Source: Oreocharis arfaki | Lineage: Eukaryota; Chordata; Aves; Passeriformes; Paramythiidae | DNA length: 64,000 nt | Reading direction: 5' to 3' | Assembly (NCBI GenBank): GCA_013398015.1 | Contig: VZRR01011537.1 | Span: 528,722 to 592,721, forward strand | Shown here: in pieces, positions 11,000 through 20,618 of the stretch | Layout of the letters: each line of letters opens with the position of its first letter | Numbering within the stretch: position 1 is the first letter of the stretch | The notes under the pieces: generated by a model | Seen by the model: only the letters and a program-made list of their open reading frames with translations | Database searches by the model: none | What the model was told of the DNA's origin: nothing | Program-made: the position numbers and the translations under genes

Positions 11000-11950
11000 T
11001 CACATAGGCAGGTCAGTACTGTTATGTCTAGTTTTCCTAGAAGTACCATCATCTCGGGGCAGTGCTTTTTGCAAGCTTGACATAGCAGCAGTTCTTTCAA
11101 TGTCTATCACAGCATACAGCTCTGTGCGCCTGGTTGGAGTTTGCGGAAGTGGAGTGGTGGGGGTTTTTGGAGTCTGAGGGTTGTCAGAGTCACTGCCACC
11201 TTCCAAGTCAACCTGTATATAGTTGAGCTGCCTGTGTTCTAAACTTGGACGCCTAATGTCAAAGTTAAAGACTGTTGGGGTACAGTCCCGACGTCGTGTA
11301 AATTCTACTTTATGAGCACTTGCTGGTACTGTTACATTCTCTGTATTGACATAGTTATGCATTAGATCTAGGTTATTGTGGTAGCCATTCAGAGATGGGG
11401 TCTTTGGTCCTAAACTGTCATCTTCATCTCTGCTCAGCTTGCGGGCTTCCCAAACAGGAGGCAAGGATGGCAAGTTCTCGTAGTTCAGCAGCGCAGTTCT
11501 CCTCTGAGCAGAGTTGTTAATGTTCTGGGTGTCTGAGGTACTGGTTGATGTCAAGCGACCTCTCCTGACCCCCGAGGCACTAGGGATTGATAACCTATTT
11601 ATATTTTCATACACCAATTTATTACCAGATGGTGTTTCTCTACGTTCATCACTGTCGTACCCAGTGTCCCATTCAGTGTTGTTTGTGCTGCTGCCACTAA
11701 CTTGATCTCTGCCAAGTTGTTCCAGTTTCTCTCTTTCCATTAACTGCCTTTGAACAGGTGTTGGTCCTAAAACAAACTTCACTCCTTCAGGCTCCAGGAG
11801 AACCTGAGCATCTCTGTCATCAGTACACATCTGATCTTCTTTCACTTTAGTTGTTTCAGTGTTTGAAAGCTTTGATTCCAGTGGCACTTGCACACTTGAT
11901 CGATTTTTTCTTTCCTCTTGTACTCCAGTAGTGTTTACGTAAGTGTGCAC
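11000..11950 (-). CDS. FRS2: FRS2 last coding exon (residues 193-508 and stop)
   Basis: This exon encodes the whole C-terminal docking region. It starts after acceptor TTTTAG with the Val-193 codon GTG (VHTYVNTTG) and ends with stop TGA at 11002-11000 after HNSTDLPM. It carries all six regulatory tyrosines and the SDSDNPQTPKTPTTP block. The first part (about residues 206-235) is the most diverged from the mammalian sequence; the remainder is nearly identical. The GTG start is internal to the protein, not a translation start. Confidence 0.97.
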   Translation of the reverse strand: MHTYVNTTGVQEERKNRSSVQVPLESKLSNTETTKVKEDQMCTDDRDAQVLLEPEGVKFVLGPTPVQRQLMEREKLEQLGRDQVSGSSTNNTEWDTGYDSDERRETPSGNKLVYENINRLSIPSASGVRRGRLTSTSTSDTQNINNSAQRRTALLNYENLPSLPPVWEARKLSRDEDDSLGPKTPSLNGYHNNLDLMHNYVNTENVTVPASAHKVEFTRRRDCTPTVFNFDIRRPSLEHRQLNYIQVDLEGGSDSDNPQTPKTPTTPLPQTPTRRTELYAVIDIERTAAMSSLQKALPRDDGTSRKTRHNSTDLPM

Positions 11951-14900
11951 CTAAAAGGGAAAGAAAAAAGAGGAAATTCAAACACTGTGGTGTCTTTTTC
12001 CCCCCCCCTCCAAATTTATTAGCTGCTTAACTCCCCACTTTTCTAATCAAAATACCTGAAAAGAAAAACTTGTGATGGCAGGTGTTTAGGAGCAAAAGTC
12101 ACCTCTCTTGCATTCTGCTGAACTGTAGTCAGTTTTAGGTTTTTTCCCTGAAATTTTGTTATTACATTAATGTTCCTCTAACAAAAAACCAGAATTTATA
12201 TCTTACACTGATAATTATTTTTATTTGACGTTTTATCTCAGTCGTGCTTTAGTTCTAGCTTTTCAGGGTCTATTATAGGTTGGCTCTGATCAAGGCAACC
12301 TTGGGTTTCTCCAGCTTAGCTCATTACTTTACCTGGGCAGATCAGTGAGAGCTCTACTTTGTTGTCCCTTACCAGTGACCAACAATTACTTTGGCTAAGT
12401 TTATGTTCATAACTTCTACACTGCAAAGGAAATCAACTGTCCATAAAAGGCAAAAAAAAAAACAACTAAAAAGAAAACCACAGAGACCTAAGAAAACCAT
12501 TGGGCTCTTGCCTTGTGCACTACTTCAGCAACAAACAGAGAGGTTGGGTCTACAGGAGGAACTGTCCATTCTTTCTTCAAGAGCCAACAGCCTCCTAAGA
12601 ACAGGAACTCAAGTAGAAAAATATACAATTCCATATGAAGTGTGGCACTCAGAACTAATAAGAAACAGGAGTTGGCACTGTATGTCACTAAGAAAGGCAG
12701 AAATACATTCCTAGGTTATCCCTCCAATTTCCACGGTGGATCAGTACAAGGCTGAATGGGAAAGACTGGATTCCTTCTTTAAATTTTAATTCTACACCTG
12801 AATAACCAAACAGCAAAAGCAGTCTTTTACAGCAGCAGTCATGTAGCTTGCCAACCTCTCTGTCAAGCTCTGCGAGCCGGAGTGTCATTTACCAGCTCAC
12901 TTGACTCCTACAGTGATTTTTTTAAACTCATTTACTATTCAGTAACTCCAACAATAACACCTGAGCTCTTCTGTGAGGGCTCCTAACAAATCCTTTCCCA
13001 CAAGATAGTTCACTGCACTCTGCTCTGGTTACCTTCTCTGGTTTCCAAAACTGTTGGCTGTCACACATGAAAGTCTTCCTAAACCACATGACATTATTAA
13101 ACTTGACTATCATTTTCATCAGCAATCTGAATGATGAGAGAGAATACACCCTGAAAGTTTTCAGTCTATCCAGACTGGTAGGGTTTCCACTGAGCGGGAT
13201 CTCAGCAGCCTGGAGAACTAACCTCATAGAAACCTTATGAAGTTCAGCAACAGCAAATACAAAGTCCAGTGCTTGGTACGAAACAGCACCTACAGTACAG
13301 GCTAGATACCAACTGATTGAAAACAGCTTTGCAGCAAAACTTCAGGGGTCCAGGTAAGTTGAATGTGAGTCAGTAGTGTGCTCTTGCAGCAATGAAAACC
13401 AAACATGCACTGGTTTGTGTTAGCAATAGCACAGTCAGTAAGTTAAGGAAAGTTACTATTACCATCAATTCAGCTCTCACGAGGAGCCTGAATCTGAGCT
13501 TCCTAGTACAAGACAGACATCACCATACTGAGGCAAGTCCAGTGGAGAGCCATGACTAGAGAAAAGCTGGAGCATGTGACATACAAGGAGAAGCTGAGGA
13601 CACCATCCTTGTTGCATTTTAAGAGAAGGAGGAGGAACCACCTAATAGCTAAATTAGCTCAACTACCTAACAGATAAAGCAAAGACAGAGCCAGATCCTT
13701 CGTGGAGATGTTCAGCAAAAGGCTAAGGGACAGCCGACACCAGCTGTAACAAGCAAAAATACATATTAGGGAGAAATGTTTTCACAACAAAGGTGGTGAA
13801 ACACTGGAACACATGGCTCAGATTCTGTGGAATCCCCTTGACTGTAGTACTCAAAACGTGACCAGGACAAGGCTCTGTGCAGCTGTCTCTAACTTAAAAC
13901 TTTGATCTAAAGGATTAATTAGGTCCCTTCTAATGTAACTTATTCCATGATTTCTATTCGGCAAATAGAAGACTTACATACAAAGAAGGTTTTTGACCAG
14001 GATCTCTCATTATAACATACAATTACTCACGTTTAAAAACAATTACTGAAATTTTTGAAAAGAGTATAATGCAAACAAATACGGTCTATACCTTTATTTG
14101 TATATAAATATGAATTCCTCAGCAAGCCATTCTAGAAAGTATAATTTTAAAGAGGCAAGGCAAACACTTTTCTGAGGTAGTTAAAATATTGTAAGAATAC
14201 ATTATACCTGATACTGAAAAACGTAAGTGAAAGCCTATAGAACAATCATTAGAAAAATCTCAAGTAATGTGGAACCTAAGTTGCATGAAAGGAAAAAAAC
14301 ACCCACTTGCTCCTCTGCTACAAGTAAAGGATGTGTTGATTCTTCACCAACAGAGGGGAGGCGTGCACTGCCGACAGAAGGATGTCTGCTGGAAGGGTGT
14401 GATGAAGCATCTCCAAAAGATGGGTATCTGGGATAACCATTAGGTAAACTTTGTGCATTGAACCCAGGAGCTGATTCAATTAGAAAACAAGAAAAACCAT
14501 ATTAAAATAGAACATTTTACTGTATATGAATAAGACACTTTCTACCTCAAGTTTAATTTTCAAAAGAGAAAGTAAAATATATAAAACAGTATTAAATATT
14601 CACAAAGCTCAATTTTGCTTGGAGGAAGGAAATGGAGAACAGAACAGCATCCCGGCATTTACTGGAACACATTTCTGAAGCAACCACTGAAACCTAGGTG
14701 TATTACACACCCAGTAAACTCCCTATCCAACTTTTCCTTCTACCATTAACACCCCTCCCTGAGACTCAGAGACTGAGACAGCGACTCATTTACCTAGGCT
14801 TCCATTTCTCTGAAATCATCAATCAACTGGAATTCCCACTTTCAAGTATCAAGCCATCTGCCCGAGATTTCAAAAATACCAGATTTTAGGTAAATACTTC

Positions 14901-17900
14901 ACTCACCCATCCATCTACTCAGAGCAAAAGAAAGATTCCAAAGCCACTGCACATGCGATTTTAACAGTACTTTTTTTCCCCTAATTAAAAGTTTGAAATA
15001 TTGCCCAACATTAACATTTCTCTGAAATGCTACTGGTAAAGTATGTTGATATATCATAATGCAATTCAGTAGGTGTATTCATAAGTGTTCTTACGCAACA
15101 ACTAAGTTCCCAAAACTTATTTCTTAAAGATAATCCTCAGCAAGTATCTCAAGAGAATGCATTACTCTTAGGTGTAATTAGCCTCTTAGCTTTAAATTAG
15201 CTTTCTTTTTTAATTACTTAAAGATTAAATTCAAATCAAATGCTATTTTCAGCTAAGCACCACATTACATTCAGGTATGTCATCTGACAGTAGAACTACA
15301 CTTACTGGTAGGTGTTCGAGGGGTTCTTGGTACTTCCAACTCAGTTTGATGATTATTTCTTTCTACTACTGGTTCTTCTACCACATTTATGCTATTATTC
15401 TGCATTATCTCTTGTAACATGTTAAATAGCTCTTCTGCCCGGGCACACTTAAAAGCAAAGATTCCTATAAAGACACCAAAAAAATATATAAAAATCCTGT
15501 AACTCAGAAACATGCCTTACTATATATATAACTTTCAAGAAATAGAACTGGAATCCACATAATGAATACCTGTTAAAAAAGCAAAAGTGTTATGAAATTT
15601 TTAATTGCACTAAAACACACAAAATTACAGTAACAACCTTCAGAGTGTTTATCTAATAGAAGAGTAAGATTCCCATGCACCAAAAGTTAAATCAGAACAG
15701 AAAACTGATTCAGTTAGAAGCAAAACTAAGTTTTGAGTGCTAAATGAGGGGGAAAAAACCAATGAGATTTTTTTTTTTCTTTTTTTTAAAGCTGATAAAA
15801 AACAATACCTGTTAAATAAATACGTATTTAAAAAACATTAAACTATTGTGGTGCTACAAAGGTGTATTTCTTAAATCAGATTTCTATTAAACTACCATAA
15901 AAATAAGATACCTGCACAACAGAAAAGGATTTAAACACTGGGTAAAAGTTTAGTTTCTTTAAGAAGACTAAAATGAAAAGCTAGTAAGACAAACTGTGTG
16001 AAACGGACAGTAACAAACTAATTGCTTTAGGCTAAAGGATAGACACAGAACACAAAGTCAGCAGCAATACCATGTATTTTGTGTGTGTATTGTGCCACTT
16101 TGCCTTTGAACCGCAGGGAGTGTCCCAACTTACCCTCACCAGCAAAGTCGCAGCTTTGGATTATTCTTCCATTGAAAGCATGAAGTTAAAGTTGACATGC
16201 TTGTTAAACGTGAGTGCAGGTACTCATTTTTTAAAGTGAGTATTACAATCTTAAAACACTCTTTACTGAAAACTACCTACCTATATACCTACTGTAAGTG
16301 CAGTCATGTGAATATCCTGGCAATCACTACCATCATATATTTATTTAGGGACGCAGAGCTGTGACAGATCAGAACCACCAGAAATGCTTCACATGGCAGA
16401 AGTTCACACAGCCTCAGCTGGGAATACACCAAAGGGGCTATGAGGAATGATGCTCAGCTATTAATATGCAGCTGCTGCACTGAGTAAGCTTAATGTTTGC
16501 AACACTGCAGCTACAGAGCTTCTACCATTATATGTCCCTGACCCCTAATCCAGCCAAGTACGATAGTCCATGTTTGATATTTTGTATATTTCCGAACATT
16601 CGCACTGGATATTTACATCTTAATGGACAAAACTCCGAATTTTAAAAAAATCTAGGTTCACAAATTTTAAAAAGTTCCCAGTAGGTTTCTGAGAAATTCA
16701 TCTGCCTTCAAATGCATTCATATTAAATACAATGTGATCTGTCACACAACTGGTGACATACCAACTTCTCCAGGTTTTATATCCTGAATTATCTGTTAGA
16801 TGTGCTCCCAAAACATGTCTTCAAGGTTTTTAATATCTAGCACAAACTCAACGTTTCACCATCATTGCTTTTCACAACTTATCAACAGAAAAAAACTTGA
16901 CATTAAAGAAAAAACAGAAACAAGAATGTTGACTAACATAAGAGGTTGCTGGACAGTATACAAGCAATTCTCAAATGAAAAACTTCTTGGTCATCCCATG
17001 AAGTGAAGATGAAGTTTTGCAACTGTGCACATAAAACCCACTGTAGGTCTCAGGAACAATGTTCCATTGCAAAAGGGCAGTAGAGAACTGTTTCTGCCAG
17101 ATTTCTTTTTTCTCAATATTCACAGTATTTTAGTATTACATAAGGAAGGCAAGAAACAAAAGAGGGAGGAAAGGGTTGCTGCTTACAAAGCCTGCTTAAT
17201 CTTGTTTATGAAAAAAAAAGAAACATTAGAAGGAAAGCAGAGAAGTCAATTAGACTTGGTGTAAGATTTTGCAGACTTGCTAATAGACTGTAGAGAAGAA
17301 CCTTCAGATTAGTATTTTCAATTAAATATTATTAGTATCTGTTCTCAATGTTCAGAAGAAGCAGTAAATTAAACCTGCAAAACCCATTAAAGTGATTATC
17401 TTCAAAACAAAGTTTAATACTTTAAGAATCACCAAAATTTAGTTTAGTACTTCAATGTTTGTATACTTTAGTATACTTCAATGTTTGAAAATATCTCCAT
17501 TTCTCATTAGCAGATGAACTGAGAGTGCCTTTTAAACTCTCATTAAAAAAAACTTGTCTTCCTTTACCTTTGCTTGGACAATGAATATTGACTAGGTTTA
17601 TCTATGATCAAGTTCTTCCATCTTTCTGATTTTTTAACAGTGAAATTAAGAAACAAAACTTGCAATTTCTCAATGTCTAAAATTATTGATAAGAACACTA
17701 GTAAATTCTAAATATCCAGAAAAACATTGGAACTTAATTTCACAACATATGAACGCATAAGAATTCCAACTACACGCAGCTATCTCACGGTAGGAAGAGG
17801 CAAAACAAGGCTGAGTGCTCAACCGAAACAGCTGTTCCCTCGGGGACTTCTGCAGGGAAGAGAGAAACACCTGAATCTTCTCAGTGGAGCCAACCTTGGC

Positions 17901-20592
17901 CAAGGCAGGCATGGTCTGGGTACTGGAAAGGTAACCATCTTTTTCCAATAAAAGCCATACAAAAAATAACAGAGCATAGCTGAAGTATACACACTTTATA
18001 CAAAAACATGTCAAAATTTCAAAATTATGTCATTGATATTAATGAAAATGGTATTTGCTTTAGGAAGAGGATGACACAGAAGTTTATTACGGAAGACAAT
18101 AATAAGGTGAGGACATCCAGTTCGTATCAGTGCTCTTGTCTTTTAAAATCTTAAAAATAGAGAATTCTTTGAATTCTGAGGAGATTCCTCCACAGTTTTA
18201 GATTCTACTGCCTCCCTCTAAGTCAAGTCAACCTCTGAGGCAGGAGAATTTCCCTGCCAAATCCACCTCCTAAGTTGACCAAAAGAATACTCTCATAGAA
18301 GCTTGAAGTCCTCCAGACCTACAGTGCCAAAAAATATGTGCAGCTCAAATCTTCATTCTACCAGAAGACCATTCTTCATAAGGTAATTTTTTTCCAGAAA
18401 TCACATTCACATAGAGAACTGTAGCCTTTATAACTCTTGCCAAAGGACTGGCAAATATCTTCCAACATCAAATAAATTTCCAAAAACCTTTATATACAGC
18501 ATTTCCACATACCTTGTCCAGTTTGACACCTTCGACCACTTTCAAAAGAGAAAAGATTTGAGTCATAGCCATAGCGACGGAGACAGAGGTAGTGCCATTT
18601 CACAGAGTCTCTTTTACGGGTGTACAAAATTAGTTCTGTATCTGTAAGTTCCATTATGCCAGAACCCAGTTCATTACCATCATCATCCACATTAATAACC
18701 TATAAAAAAGAAATTTAAAAGCATTAGGTAATTACTCTTTTGAGAAACAACACCACTTTTAATAATCTTAATGCCTGACTGTAGACTCCATCTACGCTGT
18801 CATATTAGTTACAATCCTTGAAGTGAACCTTTAAAAAAAAAGAAAAAAAGAACTCAACAAACTAGTTTCTTTGCTACCCTAACCTAGCATTTAAAAAATT
18901 AAAACAATACTTTTTAAAAACCAATAAAAATGAGACTGCCTAACACTACTGTAAAATCTGATGGGAAATTTGAAGTAGAAGAGATTTGTAGGTTAAATAT
19001 TTTTTTAAACTGGCTTTATGTACATATTCTAGTATTCCCACATGGATAAGGCATACCTCAGATAATGGAATCTTTCAGAGCCCCATTTCTAAAAAAACCA
19101 CAGTATTTGCTTTGTCATATAACCCCACTTACAGTTGTGAAAAGGAATGAGAAAGGGTAAGTGGCTCCAAGATAAAGCTTCCTTCACATACACTTATAGC
19201 TTTGCACTGTGCTGAATCACCCGATGGTTTTAGATATTTTGCTGCCTTTTTTAAAGTCAACAAATAATTCTAATACCATATAGTTATCTTGTGTGAAAAG
19301 GTGTGTATAAAGCTACACTCTTATTCTTTTTGCTTTTAAGCCAGTTTTGAGGTCATCTGCATCCTTTATAGAATTTGGACAATATATATTTCCCCCCTCT
19401 TTTACCTTACAATGCTGCTTTTAGTGGGATTCTTTCTTAATCAATAAAAAAGCTACCAAAACAATTCCCCTATGGAATTAATGTTACTCCTTAAAGAAAC
19501 ATTTTCAACTTGACATCCAGTCAATTGAAAAGAATCAGGAATAGTTTCATCTGCCTCTGAGGCTTATGCCCATTTTCCTCATTTTACAAATTACATTCTT
19601 TCATCTCTCCCTCCCTGCTGCTAAATCAGTGACAAACAATAGAGAAATTCTATATGGAGAAAAACAGGAACTAGTTACAAGAAGTGATGCATAAAGAGCA
19701 AGAAAACAGAAAAATACCTTATCCTTCAGCTTTCTTAACTGATCATATTAAACATTTCCAGAAATTCCCGTGGCTTTATAGCTCATTTCATTGTTGCCCG
19801 CAGGCAACACATGAATCATTTTTCACTATGGAAGCATTACATTTCTTTGTCAACTCACAGAGACAGTTTGGAGCACAGAAGCAAATCTGACTTGTGTGAC
19901 TATGCAAAGGTATGTTTACTTACAGTCACTGACTTCACCTGCTTCATGCTTAGCATGTTAAGCACATGAACGAGTGTTCACAAGCTTATAAATTCCAGAG
20001 ATATATAGGACAAAAGGGCACTTAGAAATAAAATTTCTCCATGTAAAGGACAGAAGTTTTCAAAATGTATAATCAGTAGTGACCTTCAAGTAAAATTAGC
20101 AGTCCTAAAATATTCTATTGATGACCCCACATTCAGGTTCATAACCACACTTCCCCAAAAGCTATTTATTCCCTTATACTAATGACTCCTTCCCTAACTC
20201 AACCTTCTATAACCTTCCAGAGGCAACACCACTTACTTGGGCTCTACCAACTGAAATGGAGATGGATCAAAATTACAGGGCTTCTTTCCTCAAGAGCAGA
20301 ACTGTCCTAAAAAGCCTACCCTGTGTAGGGAATTCCTGTCACCGCTGGTAAGAGAGGGCTTCTCAAAGGCACAAGACAAACCTGTAGCCACAGGCACCTG
20401 CAATTCTGCAATGTTTCAGCTGTTCAGAAATTTGCACTCTGTTTTCATATAGGTTTTTTTAAATCACAGGCCTAGTCTGCAAGAAAGCAACAAAACAGTT
20501 CACAGCACATCACACCAGTTGCATACCTTAAACTTGTTTCGGTGGTTATCTGGGACAGTTTCTTTATCTGGACAGCTACAACAGCTACCCAT
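11000..20592 (-). CDS. FRS2: FRS2, fibroblast growth factor receptor substrate 2 (complete, five coding exons)
   Basis: FRS2 is a membrane-anchored docking protein that binds activated FGF receptors and TRK receptors and recruits GRB2-SOS/GAB1 and SHP2, feeding RAS-MAPK and PI3K signalling. Exons 20592-20527, 18699-18513, 15464-15306, 14470-14307 and 11950-11000 join in phase to 508 residues plus stop, the mammalian length. Residues 1-7 (MGSCCSC) give the N-myristoylation glycine and palmitoylatable cysteines. The PTB domain spans about residues 13-115. GRB2-type tyrosines are Y196 (YVNT), Y306 (YENI), Y349 (YENL) and Y392 (YVNT). SHP2-type tyrosines are Y436 (YIQV) and Y471 (YAVI). Proline-directed threonines (PRTPRTPTTP; PKTPTTPLPQTP) fit ERK feedback sites. 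The related FRS3 is a less good match than FRS2, which agrees almost throughout and ends HNSTDLPM. Confidence 0.98.
11951..14306 (-). other. FRS2: FRS2 intron between coding exons 4 and 5
   Basis: This is a 2.36-kb intron. A run of nine C occurs at about 12000-12008 near the acceptor. Much of its middle, from about 12930 to 13958, is a decayed CR1 element. The rest (12060-12900 and 13960-14300) shows nothing recognisable. Confidence 0.85.
12930..13958 (+). mobile_element. Old CR1 LINE relic, about 1 kb, plus orientation
   Basis: The plus strand matches the order of CR1 landmarks over about 1 kb: 'atcagcaatctgaatgatgag' near 13121, 'cctcatagaaaccttatgaag' near 13223, 'gtgtgctcttgcagca' near 13377, 'tccagtggagagccatgac' near 13538, 'gaaggaggaggaac' near 13626, 'ggtggtgaaacactggaaca' near 13792, and 'ttaggtcccttctaatgtaa' near 13919. 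Divergence is heavy and frames are destroyed, so this is an inactive fossil, antisense to FRS2. The left border is approximate. Confidence 0.8.
14307..14470 (-). CDS. FRS2: FRS2 coding exon 4 (residues 138-192)
   Basis: This 164-bp exon is preceded by acceptor AATCAG and encodes TPGFNAQSLPNGYPRYPSF onward to LLVAEEQ. It is rich in Ser, Pro and His (SSHPSSRHPSVGSARLPSV), a flexible linker after the PTB domain. The donor is GTGGGT after CAA, a weaker-than-consensus site fixed by the exact in-phase junction with the next exon. Confidence 0.95.
14471..15305 (-). other. FRS2: FRS2 intron between coding exons 3 and 4
   Basis: This is an 835-bp AT-rich intron with GTAAGT and AATCAG borders. I see nothing else in it. 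Confidence 0.85.
15306..15464 (-). CDS. FRS2: FRS2 coding exon 3 (residues 85-138)
   Basis: This 159-bp exon has acceptor TTATAG, donor GTAAGT, and split codons at both ends. It encodes the end of the PTB domain including its C-terminal helix (IFAFKCARAEELFNMLQEIM) and then the linker with NNHQTELEVPRTPRTPT, whose Thr-Pro pairs fit MAP-kinase sites. Confidence 0.96.
15465..18512 (-). other. FRS2: FRS2 intron between coding exons 2 and 3
   Basis: This is a 3.05-kb intron, AT-rich, with poly-T near 15770-15788 and a small imperfect tandem duplication at 17445-17487. No exon, RNA gene or named repeat is recognised. Confidence 0.85.
17445..17487. repeat. Imperfect tandem duplication, two units of about 24 bp
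   Basis: The phrase TAGTACTTCAATGTTTG at 17445 recurs as TAGTATACTTCAATGTTTG at 17469, with a two-base insertion. Confidence 0.7.
18513..18699 (-). CDS. FRS2: FRS2 coding exon 2 (residues 23-85)
   Basis: This 187-bp exon has acceptor TATAG and donor GTATGT. It encodes most of the PTB beta-sandwich, from VINVDDDGNELGSGIMEL through TRKRDSVKWHYLCLRRYGYD to SGRRCQTGQ. The arginines in LRRYG and GRRCQ are conserved parts of the receptor-peptide-binding PTB fold. Confidence 0.97.
18700..20526 (-). other. FRS2: FRS2 intron between coding exons 1 and 2
   Basis: This is a 1.83-kb intron splitting the coding region after residue 22, with GTATGC and TTATAG borders. AT-rich; nothing else recognised. 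Confidence 0.85.
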
Positions 20593-20618
20593 GACTTCTT
20601 TAGAAGACCATCTGATCT
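20527..20618 (-). CDS. FRS2: FRS2 first coding exon (residues 1-22, with short 5' UTR)
   Basis: The start ATG is at 20592-20590, followed by GSCCSCPDKETVPDNHRNKFK, and the donor GTATGC is at 20526-20521. Gly-2 is the N-myristoylation site that anchors the protein to the membrane, supported by Cys-4 and Cys-5. Upstream of the ATG the exon continues about 26 bases to an acceptor CTTTAG at about 20624-20619, so an untranslated exon lies further upstream. An AG two bases further in would be an equivalent alternative acceptor. Confidence 0.95.

Noticed and set aside
11514..11705. 63-codon plus-strand frame
   Set aside because: Antisense shadow of the FRS2 last coding exon.
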